Origin: Intrasporangium sp.
Lineage (GTDB): Bacteria > Actinomycetota > Actinomycetes > Actinomycetales > Dermatophilaceae
Reading direction: 5' to 3'
NCBI RefSeq assembly: GCF_030452765.1
Contig: NZ_JAKDLO010000021.1
Span: forward strand, 1-35,370
Length of the DNA stretch: 35,370 bases
Part shown: piece after piece, positions 1 through 7,729 of the stretch
Layout: every line of letters begins with the position of its first letter
How positions within the stretch are numbered: position 1 is the stretch's first letter
Notes under the pieces: generated by a model
What the model was told of the DNA's origin: nothing
The model's database searches: none
Seen by the model: only the letters and a program-made list of their open reading frames with translations
Translations under genes and position numbers: made by a program

Positions 1-79
1 GAGACTGTTGCGCCCGCCTCCGACAATCGGACCGGGGCTGGATTGTGTGTGCTCTGGGGCGCCCAAGGACGTCGACAAA

Positions 80-93
80 CCCGCCCGGGCGGG
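80..93 (-). terminator. possible terminator downstream of cdsA
   Basis: A perfect GC palindrome (CCCGCCCGGGCGGG) lies 65 bases past the cdsA stop. Read on the minus strand it is followed by TTTGTC, so it resembles a weak intrinsic terminator for the pyrH-frr-cdsA group. The arms have no separate loop and the T run is short. The rest of positions 1-157 shows no gene I can support. Confidence 0.4.
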
Positions 94-157
94 AAAGTGA
101 GAGGCGCGGAGGGCGACATCCGATCCTGGGCACGACCGGGGCACGACCCGGCTCAGA

Positions 158-1024
158 TCAGAGAGCCTCGGGCGCGAGCAGGGTCAGCACGGCCCAGACC
201 ATCGGGGCGACCACGACGAGCGAGTCGAGCCGGTCCATGATCCCGCCGTGCCCGGGGAGGATGTTCGACATGTCCTTGATCCCGAGGTCGCGCTTGATGA
301 GCGACTCCATCAGGTCTCCGATGGTCGCCGCGATCGCGACTGCGACACCGAGCAGAACGCCGATCCACCATGGGTGGCCGAGGATCAGCCAGACCGTGAA
401 GGCACCGCCGAGGACGCAGAGCCCGACCGACCCGCCGAAGCCCTCCCATGACTTCTTCGGGCTGATCGTCGGGGCCATCGGATGCTTGCCCAGCAGGACC
501 CCAGCCGCGTAGCCGCCGACGTCACTGCACACCGTGATGATGATGAAGACGAACATCCGGCCCACCCCGTCCTCCGCGGCGAGGAGCATGGCGGCGAAAC
601 CCGCGAGCAGCGCTGGGTAGGCCGTGATGAGCACGCCGCCGAGGACGTCCTTGGCGGCGCCGTCCAGCACCCCGGCACCGCGCCACAGCACCACGGCCGC
701 GGCGGTCAGGCACCACGCGAGAACCAGCCCGGCGGGACCGTGGACATAGGCTGCCCACAGCATCGCCAACGAGCCGACCACCGCGGGCACGAGCGGTGCC
801 CGGATCCCCTGCTGGGTGAGCGCATGCCGCATCTCCCAGACGCCGACCCCGATGGCCACCATGATGACGACGAGGAAGGACTCCTTCTTGACGAGCAGCG
901 TCACCACGATGACGATGCCGAGGCCGACGCCGACGCCGATCGCGGCCTTGAGGTCGCGACCCGCCCGCGACGGCTTCTGCTCCTGACGGGACCCGTTGGC
1001 GTTGGCCGACCCTGGGCTGGACAT
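158..1024 (-). CDS. cdsA: phosphatidate cytidylyltransferase CdsA
   Basis: CdsA makes CDP-diacylglycerol from phosphatidic acid and CTP in the cytoplasmic membrane, the entry point to phosphatidylinositol, phosphatidylglycerol and cardiolipin. The 288-residue product has about 25 polar N-terminal residues and then a series of hydrophobic segments. The C-terminal part carries the family signature: SPKKSWEGFGG, then GDLMESLIKRDLGIKDM and PGHGGIMDRLDSL, with the conserved acidic residues for metal and CTP binding. The ATG start lies 19 bases after the frr stop, consistent with cotranscription. Length and motifs are normal. frr-cdsA adjacency is standard in Actinomycetota. Confidence 0.96.
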   Translation of the reverse strand: MSSPGSANANGSRQEQKPSRAGRDLKAAIGVGVGLGIVIVVTLLVKKESFLVVIMVAIGVGVWEMRHALTQQGIRAPLVPAVVGSLAMLWAAYVHGPAGLVLAWCLTAAAVVLWRGAGVLDGAAKDVLGGVLITAYPALLAGFAAMLLAAEDGVGRMFVFIIITVCSDVGGYAAGVLLGKHPMAPTISPKKSWEGFGGSVGLCVLGGAFTVWLILGHPWWIGVLLGVAVAIAATIGDLMESLIKRDLGIKDMSNILPGHGGIMDRLDSLVVVAPMVWAVLTLLAPEAL

Positions 1025-1043
1025 GATGATGAGCCGCCGAGGG

Positions 1044-1601
1044 TCAGACCTCGAGCAGCTCGGACTCTTTGGCCTTGACGAGCGAGTCGATGAGGTCGGT
1101 GTGCTTCTTCGTCAGGCCCTCGAGGTCCTTCTCGGCCCGCGTTCCCTCGTCCTCGCCGACATCGCCGTCCTTGACGAGCCGGTCGAGGTCGGTCTTGGCC
1201 CGGCGACGGATGTTGCGGACCGCGACCCGGGCTTCCTCGGCCTTCGTGTGAGCGACCTTGGTGTAGTCGCGGCGACGCTCCTGGGTCAGCTCCGGCATGA
1301 CACACCGGATCTGGTTACCGTCACTGCTGGGGTTGACGCCGAGGTCGCTGTCACGGATCGTCTTCTCGATCGAGTGCAGGCTCGACTTGTCGAACGGGAT
1401 GACGAGGATCGTGCGGGCCTCGGGGTTCTGGAACGAGGCGAGCTGTTGCAACGGGGTCGGGGCACCGTAGTAGTCCACGAGGAGTTTGTTGAACAGGCCG
1501 GGGTTGGCCCGTCCCGTCCGGATACCGGCGAAGTCCTCCTTGAGGACCTCGACAGCCTTGTCCATCTTGTCCTCGGCCTCGAACATGGTCTCGTCGATCA
1601 T
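1044..1601 (-). CDS. frr: ribosome recycling factor
   Basis: Releases the 70S post-termination complex together with EF-G. The 185-residue protein has the usual RRF length and features: KMDKAVEVLKEDFAGIRTGR near the N-terminus, the YYGAPTPLQQLA segment, IRDSDLGVNPSSDG, and the long C-terminal helix ending in the VKAKESELLEV type tail. The ATG is preceded by a purine-rich GAGGAAGAG ribosome binding site. It sits between pyrH (152 bases upstream) and cdsA (19 bases downstream), the usual order. The unusually wide pyrH-frr gap holds a 32-bp direct repeat. Confidence 0.97.
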   Translation of the reverse strand: MIDETMFEAEDKMDKAVEVLKEDFAGIRTGRANPGLFNKLLVDYYGAPTPLQQLASFQNPEARTILVIPFDKSSLHSIEKTIRDSDLGVNPSSDGNQIRCVMPELTQERRRDYTKVAHTKAEEARVAVRNIRRRAKTDLDRLVKDGDVGEDEGTRAEKDLEGLTKKHTDLIDSLVKAKESELLEV

Positions 1602-1645
1602 GTGCTCTTCCTCGTCCCCTATGGGTTTCTCATTGGTGTCCGGCT

Positions 1646-1760
1646 GCTCGGTCGATTCTCACACCTTGGCTCATGCGCGTCCTTTCCACGCCTGAGCCGA
1701 ATCGGTGCTCCGATCCTCCCTCGCTGGCGCTCGGTCGATTCTCACACCTTGGCTCATGCG
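1646..1760. repeat. 32-bp perfect direct repeat between pyrH and frr
   Basis: Two identical 32-base copies lie at 1646-1677 and 1729-1760, a period of 83. Each begins GCTCGGTCGATTCTC and ends GGCTCATGCG. The second copy contains the pyrH stop codon (minus-strand TGA at 1754-1756), so the repeat includes the last codons of pyrH. The simplest reading is a tandem duplication of the pyrH 3' end plus intergenic DNA; a small interspersed element is the alternative. Confidence 0.9.
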
Positions 1761-2485
1761 TTCACGACCAGCGTGCCGATCTTCTCACCACGCAGGGCGC
1801 GGGTGACGTTGTCGGACCCGTCCATGGCGAAGACGAGCATGGGCAGCTTGTTCTCCATGCAGAGGGCGAAGGCGGCGGCATCGACGACCTTGAGTCCGTC
1901 GGCGATCGCCTCGGAGAACGTGACCGTGTCGAGCTTCTTCGCGTCGGGGTTGGAGCGGGGGTCGGAGTCGTAGACACCGTCGACACCGTTCTTGCTCATG
2001 AGCACGGCATCGCACTTGATCTCGAGAGCACGCTGTGCGCTGACCGTGTCGGTGGAGAAGAACGGCATCCCCGCGCCCGCGCCGAAGATGACGACCCGCC
2101 CCTTCTCGAGGTGGCGGATCGCCCGACGAGGGATGTAGGGCTCGGCCACCTGCGTCATCTGGATCGCCGTCTGGACCCGGGTCCCGATGTCCTCCTTCTC
2201 GAGGAAGTCCTGCAGGGCCAGGCAGTTCATGACTGTCCCGAGCATGCCCATGTAGTCGGCCCGGGTGCGGTCCATGCCCTGCTGCTGCAGCTCCGCGCCG
2301 CGGAAGAAGTTGCCGCCACCGACGACGATCGCCACCTGCACCCCCTCGCGGACCGGCGGGGCGATCTGCCGCGCGATCGACTGCACGACCGCCGGGTCGA
2401 CCCCGACCTCCCCTCCACCGAAGGCCTCCCCAGACAGCTTGAGCAGGACACGTCGACGATGGAGTGAGGTCGGCGATTCGGTCAT
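1754..2485 (-). CDS. pyrH: uridylate kinase (UMP kinase)
   Basis: Phosphorylates UMP to UDP in the cytosol. Amino-acid-kinase fold protein of 243 residues from the chosen start. Visible motifs: [13 protein letters not shown] (N-terminal phosphate loop), [10 protein letters not shown], the [11 protein letters not shown] segment, [13 protein letters not shown], and [12 protein letters not shown] near the ATP site. The frame is open to 2533, but the ATG at 2485 is preferred: it has an AGGAG ribosome binding site 5-10 bases upstream and gives the family length, whereas the upstream 16 residues look non-coding. The usual neighbours rpsB-tsf are about 5 kb away here, so pyrH probably has its own promoter in the 2486-2573 gap shared with the divergent kinase gene. 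Confidence 0.96.
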   Translation of the reverse strand: MTESPTSLHRRRVLLKLSGEAFGGGEVGVDPAVVQSIARQIAPPVREGVQVAIVVGGGNFFRGAELQQQGMDRTRADYMGMLGTVMNCLALQDFLEKEDIGTRVQTAIQMTQVAEPYIPRRAIRHLEKGRVVIFGAGAGMPFFSTDTVSAQRALEIKCDAVLMSKNGVDGVYDSDPRSNPDAKKLDTVTFSEAIADGLKVVDAAAFALCMENKLPMLVFAMDGSDNVTRALRGEKIGTLVVNA

Positions 2486-2537
2486 GGGGGCTCCTGGTGG
2501 GCAGCACAACATAGGGTCGCCCGATCTTGCCACATGG

Positions 2538-2573
2538 TGGACAACGAGGCGCCTTTACCTAGAGTGATGACCT
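2538..2573 (+). promoter_or_regulatory. promoter for leaderless FGGY kinase mRNA
   Basis: A -35-like TGGACA (2538-2543) and a -10-like TAGAGT (2560-2565) are separated by 16 bases. Transcription would start at about 2572-2574, on or next to the GTG start codon at 2574, and no Shine-Dalgarno sequence is present. This fits a leaderless transcript, which is common in Actinomycetota. Confidence 0.6.
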
Positions 2574-4073
2574 GTGACGGACACCTTCGAGACCGAGATC
2601 ACTGCGGCGACCCGACCGCTCGTGCTCGCCCTGGACGTCGGCTCCACCGCGAGCCGCGGCGCAGTCTACGACGCGCACGGCCGCCCGGTGGGGCGTCGAG
2701 CCAAGGCCTCGCATGCGTTCACGACCTCGCCGGACGGCACCTCGGTGATCGACCCGGACCAGATCGTGGACGAGCTGGCCGCGATCATCGACGAGCTGAC
2801 CAGCGCACTGGGCGGGGAGCAGGTGGCCGGCGTCGCGATCGACACCTTCGCCTCGTCCCTCGTCGTCGTCGACCGGCACGGCCGGGCGTTGACCCCGTGC
2901 TTCACCTACGCCGACGGTCGGTGCACGGCGCAGGTCGAGCAGCTGCTCGAGGAGCTGGACGAGCGGGCCCTGCACCAGCGCACCGGTACCCGGGTGCACG
3001 GCAGCTACTGGCCCGCGCGGCTGCGCTGGCTCGCGCAGGAGCATCCCGACGTCGTCGCGGCGGCCACACACTACGTCTCGCTCGGCGACTACGTGCTGCT
3101 GCAGCTGACCGGCACGTTGGCGACCGGCACGTCGTGCGCCGCCTGGACCGGCATGGTCGACCGGCACACTGCCGACTGGGACGCGAAGCTGCTCGGCGTC
3201 ACCGGCATCGGCACCGCACAGCTGGCGCCGATCCACCACGTCGACGAGCCGCTCGAGATCGAGCCCGAACGAGCCGACCGGCTCGCCGAACGCTGGCCGG
3301 CCATCGCCGGCGCGCGTTGGTACGCCGCGGTGGCCGACGGTGTGGCAGCCAACGTGGGGCTCGGGGCCGGCGACGAGCGAAGCATCGGCGCCTCGTGCGC
3401 GACCTCCGGGGCACTCCGGGTGATCGTGCGTCAGATGCCGGTCGAGCTGCCGCGAGGCCTGTGGTGCTACCGCGTGTCCCACGACCGGTCGATCGTCGGG
3501 GGCGCGCTCAGCGACGTCGGCCGGGCGCTGTCCTGGGCCGGCAGTGCCCTGGCCATCGACCAGGAGGATCCCGACGCGCTGTCGGCAGCGCTGCTTGCGG
3601 AGCCCTGCGACGGCACCCCCCTGGTGCTGCCCTTCCTGACCGGCGAGCGCAGCACGGGATGGGCCGGTGACGCGAGGGCCGTCCTCGCCGGCGTGGACGT
3701 CACGACAGGCCCGCTCGCGCTCTACCGTGGAGTCGTGGAGGGCATCGCGTTGGCCTACGCGCGCATCGCTGCTCAGCTGCACGAGGTGGCCCCGGCGCCC
3801 GAGCAGCTCTACTGCGGCGGCAGAGTGACCAACGACCGGCCGGAGCTGCTCGAGGTCATGGCCGATGCGATGCGCACACCGGTCACCCCGGTACCGATCA
3901 AGCGCAGCACGCTGCACGGCACAGCCCTGCTGGCACTGGAGAGCCTCGCCCCCGACGTGCCCAGGGCCATCCCGCCCCACGGCCCGGAACACAGGCCGCA
4001 GGACCCTCGCCGCGCCTACTACACAGGTCGGCTCACGCGCTTCGAGCACGTCTACCACGCGCTGTTCGGGTGA
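2574..4073 (+). CDS. FGGY-family carbohydrate kinase (gluconokinase-like)
   Basis: Predicted ATP-dependent sugar kinase of 499 residues. The N-terminal FGGY domain begins with the phosphate-binding loop LALDVGSTASRGAVYD (residues 18-33). The likely catalytic base is Asp255 in AVADGVAANVGLG. The C-terminal domain contains GGALSDVGRALSW and the adenosine-site segment LYCGGRVTNDRPELLEVMAD. Length is typical of the family. Sequence alone does not fix the sugar; gluconate is the best guess from overall resemblance, with xylulose or a related polyol as alternatives. The gene is monocistronic, faces the membrane-protein operon across a strong hairpin, and separates pyrH from tsf, which are usually linked. 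Start GTG chosen from the promoter position. Confidence 0.85.
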   Translation: MTDTFETEITAATRPLVLALDVGSTASRGAVYDAHGRPVGRRAKASHAFTTSPDGTSVIDPDQIVDELAAIIDELTSALGGEQVAGVAIDTFASSLVVVDRHGRALTPCFTYADGRCTAQVEQLLEELDERALHQRTGTRVHGSYWPARLRWLAQEHPDVVAAATHYVSLGDYVLLQLTGTLATGTSCAAWTGMVDRHTADWDAKLLGVTGIGTAQLAPIHHVDEPLEIEPERADRLAERWPAIAGARWYAAVADGVAANVGLGAGDERSIGASCATSGALRVIVRQMPVELPRGLWCYRVSHDRSIVGGALSDVGRALSWAGSALAIDQEDPDALSAALLAEPCDGTPLVLPFLTGERSTGWAGDARAVLAGVDVTTGPLALYRGVVEGIALAYARIAAQLHEVAPAPEQLYCGGRVTNDRPELLEVMADAMRTPVTPVPIKRSTLHGTALLALESLAPDVPRAIPPHGPEHRPQDPRRAYYTGRLTRFEHVYHALFG

Positions 4074-4081
4074 GCGAGCCA

Positions 4082-4142
4082 CCACGAGGAGGAGGTATGC
4101 CGCTCACCCCGGCCGGGTGAGCGGCATACCTCCTCCTCGTGG
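4082..4142. terminator. bidirectional hairpin terminator with 28-bp perfect stem
   Basis: Perfect inverted repeat: arms 4082-4109 and 4115-4142, loop CGGCC. It lies between the convergent kinase (stop at 4073) and membrane-protein (stop at 4104) genes, and the right arm lies in the 3' coding end of the latter. There is no T run, as in many actinobacterial terminators. Each arm contains one copy of the enriched word GTATGCCGC (4095-4103, inverted at 4121-4129). Confidence 0.88.
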
Positions 4143-5696
4143 GCACTCTTCGAGCGAGGTCGTACCGGTGCCGTCACTGCCGGCGACCCGGGCCTCGAAC
4201 GCGCGGGCCCGGCCGAGGTTCCAGGACAGCAGGTCTGCACCCAGCACCGGCTGGCGCGGCAGCGAGCACCTCGCGAGGTCAGGTGCCAGACCGGCCACGA
4301 TCGTCGGCGTCGCATCGGGGCCGAGGCTCGAAAGGTAGGCCGTGTCGAGCTTGCCGGTCGCGTGGTAACGGTCGATGTTGTGCTGGGCGACCCAGGCGTC
4401 CGGGTTCATCCAGCCGAGGGCGAGCAGGACCGTCGCTGCCGACACGAGCGCAGCCCGCGGCAGCCAGCTGCCCCTCAGCCGGGTCCCTGCGACGAGGACG
4501 AGCACCACGAGCACGCCCAGCCAGATCTCGAAGGCGTCGACGACGAGGCGCAAGACGGTGAACCCGAACGCCTGCTGGTAGACCGACATCCGGAAGAGGG
4601 CCGAGGCCACCACGACGAGAGTCAGCACGCAGAGGGCACCGAGGGTCAGGCGCAGCCAGACCCGCTGCCGGGGCGTGTCGCGTGGCGCCTTGCGCACCGT
4701 GACGGCGACGGTCACGAGCGTGAGCAGCGTCGCGAGGGTGAGCTGCCCGAAGCCCTGGTGGACGTAGTCGGCATACGTCAGGCCGGTCGTGCGACGCACG
4801 TAGTCGTGCCCGCCCCACATGACCGAGGCCTGGGCGATGACGAAGACGAGGAAGGTCAGCACGACGACGCCGACGGGCACGATCCATTCCCAGGCCCGGG
4901 ACACGCGTCGCGGCTCGGCAAGCCGCACGACGTTATCGAGCGGCGGCGGGTTGATCGACAGGTAGCAGGCCGCGAGCAGGACGCCACCGACGACGACCAG
5001 CACGAAGACGCGCAGCACGAGACTGTCCCAGCCCAGGTCCGGCACGAGGTTCGCGGCCCAGTTCCCGACGACGGGGTCGGCCGACGCGAAGAGGGCGCCG
5101 AACACGACGAGGGCGATGACCGAGACCACGACGGTCCGCGCGACGGGCCACACGAGGCGGTTGGAGCTGAGGGCCGCGAGGGTGCGCCGCAACAGGGGCA
5201 GGCCGCGCAGGCCGGCGAGCACCCAGGCGACCGGCCCGGCGAGCAGGGCGACGAGGCGCCGGGCGCTGGTGAGCGCGGTCGTGACGAGCAAGCCCACCAC
5301 ACAGAGCGCGAGGACGGCGAGCCACTCCGCGGCGCGCGTGACGACGTTGGCGCCCAGCGCGAGGCTGAGGAGCGTGGCGGCGATCGTCCACCGGTGGGAC
5401 CTCACGCGTGACAGGATCAGCACGAGCGCGCCCGACAGGAGTAGCACGAACAGGACGCCCAGGCCGATGGGGCGGTCCGGCAGCACCGCCGCGGCGACCA
5501 GGCCGATCCCGACCGACCCGAAGAGGGCCAGCCGTGCAGGTCCGAGCCCGTGCTCGGGCCAGATCGAGCCGAAGAAGCCCTCGATCATGGGTGCTGGGGG
5601 CACGGCATCGGTGGTGGGGGTCGGTCGCGCAGTGGGGCCGGAGGTGTCGCTCACGACGGCCACCGCTGCGGCCGGCTGCCGCGGCGCCCGGGCCAT
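4104..5696 (-). CDS. polytopic membrane protein, DUF4173/DUF4153-like
   Basis: Function unknown. The 530-residue product has a Pro/Thr/Ala-rich N-terminal stretch of about 36 residues, then roughly a dozen hydrophobic segments up to about residue 430, and a polar, probably extracytoplasmic C-terminal region. Family-like landmarks are FGALFASADPVVGNW, ADYVHQGFGQL and WMNPDAWVAQHNIDRY; the last resembles the conserved tail of DUF4173/DUF4153 proteins. An alternative start is Met37 (MIEGFFGSIW). It is the last gene of a minus-strand operon after response regulator and histidine kinase (54-base gap), so it may be a target or accessory of that system. Its last 13 codons fall inside the 28-bp terminator hairpin. 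Family assignment is from memory of motifs, not a search. Confidence 0.75.
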   Translation of the reverse strand: MARAPRQPAAAVAVVSDTSGPTARPTPTTDAVPPAPMIEGFFGSIWPEHGLGPARLALFGSVGIGLVAAAVLPDRPIGLGVLFVLLLSGALVLILSRVRSHRWTIAATLLSLALGANVVTRAAEWLAVLALCVVGLLVTTALTSARRLVALLAGPVAWVLAGLRGLPLLRRTLAALSSNRLVWPVARTVVVSVIALVVFGALFASADPVVGNWAANLVPDLGWDSLVLRVFVLVVVGGVLLAACYLSINPPPLDNVVRLAEPRRVSRAWEWIVPVGVVVLTFLVFVIAQASVMWGGHDYVRRTTGLTYADYVHQGFGQLTLATLLTLVTVAVTVRKAPRDTPRQRVWLRLTLGALCVLTLVVVASALFRMSVYQQAFGFTVLRLVVDAFEIWLGVLVVLVLVAGTRLRGSWLPRAALVSAATVLLALGWMNPDAWVAQHNIDRYHATGKLDTAYLSSLGPDATPTIVAGLAPDLARCSLPRQPVLGADLLSWNLGRARAFEARVAGSDGTGTTSLEECPRGGGMPLTRPG

Positions 5697-5750
5697 GCCG
5701 GTTGCTGCTGTAGGCTCCGCCCGGGCTCGGTCGGCCGGCTCTGTGGGCCG

Positions 5751-6764
5751 CTAGGCCCCGACACACGTCCCCGGAAGCCCGGGGGTGGGCGGGACGAGGA
5801 CGATCGACCCGCCGTGCAGGTCGCACACCCAGCGCGCGATGGCCAGGCCGAGGCCCGTCCCGCCACCGGCCGGGTCGAGGGTGCCGAAGGGGGCGAAGAG
5901 GTCCGCAGACCGCTCCACCGGGATGCCCGGACCGCCATCTGAGACCTCGAGCGCCCACTGCCCGCGCCCAGCAGACAACGCTCGCACTCGGACGACTCCT
6001 CCATCCGGGCTATGTCGGACGGCATTGTCGAGCAGGTTCGTCAGAACTTGGGCCAGACGAGCGCGGTCGGCCACCACGACGAGATCGACCGGCTCGACGC
6101 TCGGCTGCACCCGGACCTGCGGCCGCCGCGCCGAGGGCTCCCCCACGACCTGTTCGAGCAGCTCGGACACCCGGACCGGACCGAGGTCGAGCGGCACGGC
6201 CCCACCCTCGATCCGGCTGAGGTCGAGCAGGTCGGTGACGAGCGCGGTGAGGCGCTCGGACTGAGCCAGGGCGGACCGGATGGCCACCTCGGGCTCCCGG
6301 ACGACACCGTCCGCGAGGTTCTCGAGCAGAGCCCGTTGGGCCGTGAGGGGGGTGCGCAGCTCGTGGGACACCATGGCGACGAGCTCACGCCGCTGCCGGT
6401 CTGCGCTGGCGATGTCGGCAGCCATCGAGTTGAACGCCCTCGCGAGCCGGCCCACCTCGTCGTCGGATCCGACCGACACCCGGAGCGAGTAGTCGCCACC
6501 GGCCATGCGCGCTGCCGCCTGGGTCATCTCGCGCAGCGGTGCGGTCATCCCGCGGGCGAGCCATTGCGTCACCCCCAGGGCGGCGATGATCGTGACCGGG
6601 ACCGTGAGCCAGGGCGGGACGCCGGCGCGGTCGCCGACCTGACTGACGAAGGCGGCCACGACGATGCTCGCCCCGACGAGCAGGCCGAACTTCGCCTTGA
6701 CGGACCCGACCACCTCGAGCGGACGGTCGAGGTCGATGGGCAGCTCGGACGTGGAAGCGGCCAT
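5751..6764 (-). CDS. sensor histidine kinase (HAMP-HisKA-HATPase)
   Basis: Membrane histidine kinase of 337 residues. Two hydrophobic segments (about 26-42 and 52-70) are separated by fewer than 10 residues, so there is almost no extracytoplasmic sensor; signals are probably sensed in the membrane or through a partner. A HAMP linker follows (about 70-122), then the dimerisation helix with phosphoacceptor His134 in MVSHELRTPLT, and the ATPase domain with N box NLLDNAVRHSPD, DGGPGIP and GTGLGLAIARWV. It starts 3 bases after the response regulator stop, so the two are translationally linked. The downstream membrane protein could supply the missing sensing function (inference). Confidence 0.93.
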   Translation of the reverse strand: MAASTSELPIDLDRPLEVVGSVKAKFGLLVGASIVVAAFVSQVGDRAGVPPWLTVPVTIIAALGVTQWLARGMTAPLREMTQAAARMAGGDYSLRVSVGSDDEVGRLARAFNSMAADIASADRQRRELVAMVSHELRTPLTAQRALLENLADGVVREPEVAIRSALAQSERLTALVTDLLDLSRIEGGAVPLDLGPVRVSELLEQVVGEPSARRPQVRVQPSVEPVDLVVVADRARLAQVLTNLLDNAVRHSPDGGVVRVRALSAGRGQWALEVSDGGPGIPVERSADLFAPFGTLDPAGGGTGLGLAIARWVCDLHGGSIVLVPPTPGLPGTCVGA

Positions 6765-6767
6765 GCC

Positions 6768-7463
6768 TCACACCTCCAGGGCGTAGCCGACGCCGTGCAC
6801 GGTGCGGACCCGCTCGGGGCCGATCTTGGCCCGCAGCGCCTTGACATGGCTGTCGAGGGTGCGCGTGCGGCCCGGCTCGGCCCAGCCCCATACCTCGCGG
6901 AGCAGGTCGTCGCGCTCGCGGACGGTGCCGGGGCGGGCCGCGAGGGCGAGGAGAAGGTCGAACTCGAGCGGCGTGAGGTGCACCTCGACGCCCTCGCTCT
7001 GCACGCGGCGAGCCGAGGCGTCGATGACGAGCGGGCCGAGCGCCAGCGCGGGCCGTGGCGCGGCCGCGAGTTCCCGGGCCCGCTCGACCCGCCGCAGCAG
7101 CGCACGGATCCGGGCGACGACCTCACGCATCGAGAACGGCTTGGTCACGTAGTCGTCTGCGCCGACCCCGAGCCCGACCAGCAGGTCGGTCTCGTCGACC
7201 CGTGCGGTCAGCATGAGCACGGGCACCGGGCGCTCGGCCTGGATCCGGCGACACACCTCGATCCCGTCGAAGCCCGGGAGCATGAGGTCGAGCACGACGA
7301 GGTCGGGCCCGTGCTCGGCGTGGGCGGCAGCTCCCGGACCGTCACCCGCCTGAACGACACGGAACCCTTCTGCGACAAGTCGATCCGTCAGGGCTGCGTT
7401 GATGACCGGGTCGTCCTCGACAACGAGCAGGGTGTGCGGTGCGCTCGTGGTTGCGGGAGGCAT
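6768..7463 (-). CDS. OmpR-family two-component response regulator
   Basis: DNA-binding regulator of 231 residues. The receiver domain (about 10-125) has acidic residues in VVEDDP (14-19), phosphoacceptor Asp59 in VVLDLMLPG, Thr86 and Lys108 in TKPF. The C-terminal winged helix (about 135-230) has LTPLEFDLLLALAARPG, REVWG and RTLDSHVKALRAKIG, typical of OmpR/PhoB. It is first in an operon with the histidine kinase and membrane protein. A -10-like TAGGGT sits exactly six bases before the ATG, suggesting a leaderless mRNA, and an upstream dyad cluster (7557-7638) could be its autoregulatory site. Target genes cannot be read from sequence. Confidence 0.94.
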   Translation of the reverse strand: MPPATTSAPHTLLVVEDDPVINAALTDRLVAEGFRVVQAGDGPGAAAHAEHGPDLVVLDLMLPGFDGIEVCRRIQAERPVPVLMLTARVDETDLLVGLGVGADDYVTKPFSMREVVARIRALLRRVERARELAAAPRPALALGPLVIDASARRVQSEGVEVHLTPLEFDLLLALAARPGTVRERDDLLREVWGWAEPGRTRTLDSHVKALRAKIGPERVRTVHGVGYALEV

Positions 7464-7469
7464 ACCTTG

Positions 7470-7475
7470 ACCCTA
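7470..7475 (-). promoter_or_regulatory. -10 element for response regulator operon
   Basis: Minus-strand TAGGGT separated by six bases (CAAGGT) from the ATG at 7463, so transcription should start at or next to the start codon. I see no convincing -35. Confidence 0.45.
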
Positions 7476-7556
7476 GGAGCGCGAGGCTGGAGCCGGTCGG
7501 TCCGATGTGTGCAGATCCGGTGAAGATGGGGGGCGCAGGCGCCCTCGGCGCAGCGG

Positions 7557-7638
7557 GTGTTCCTACGGACACAACAAGTCCGTTCGGACACCCGGGCCCC
7601 CGCACGAGCAGCAGGCTCTCGCCGGACTTGTTGTGTTC
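7557..7638. promoter_or_regulatory. nested dyads upstream of response regulator
   Basis: Three overlapping symmetries: an imperfect dyad at 7557-7572 (GTGTTC/GGACAC), a perfect GTCCG-TT-CGGAC at 7578-7589, and a larger inverted repeat pairing 7569-7582 (ACACAACAAGTCCG) with 7623-7636 perfectly across 40 bases. The GGACAC and GTCCG half-sites recur. This lies between the tsf terminator and the regulator promoter. It could be a multi-site operator or an RNA structure; no known operator consensus matches. Confidence 0.5.
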
Positions 7639-7667
7639 TTGCGACCGCACGCCGCGCCCCAGGACGT

Positions 7668-7704
7668 CGTATGCCGCCCACCTCGGGGAGGTGGGCGGCA
7701 TACG
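7668..7704 (-). terminator. tsf terminator hairpin
   Basis: A 17-bp perfect stem (7668-7684 with 7688-7704) with a GGG loop, 26 bases past the tsf stop. It has no T run. Each arm carries a copy of the enriched word CGTATGCCGC, as in the hairpin at 4082-4142, although the rest of the stem differs. Confidence 0.85.
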
Positions 7705-7729
7705 TCTCGTTGTGGTGGGGTCTACGACC

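Noticed and set aside
2559-4085. A 508-codon minus-strand frame opposite the sugar kinase
   Set aside because: The plus-strand kinase has complete family motifs; the antisense frame has none and is a codon-bias shadow.
4095-4103. Identity of the enriched word with the Neisseria uptake sequence
   Set aside because: Both contain ATGCCG, but the remaining bases differ (Neisseria continues TCTGAA); the likeness is treated as chance.
6012-7523. A 503-codon plus-strand frame opposite the two-component genes
   Set aside because: Both minus-strand genes have full catalytic motifs; this frame has only low-complexity charged sequence.
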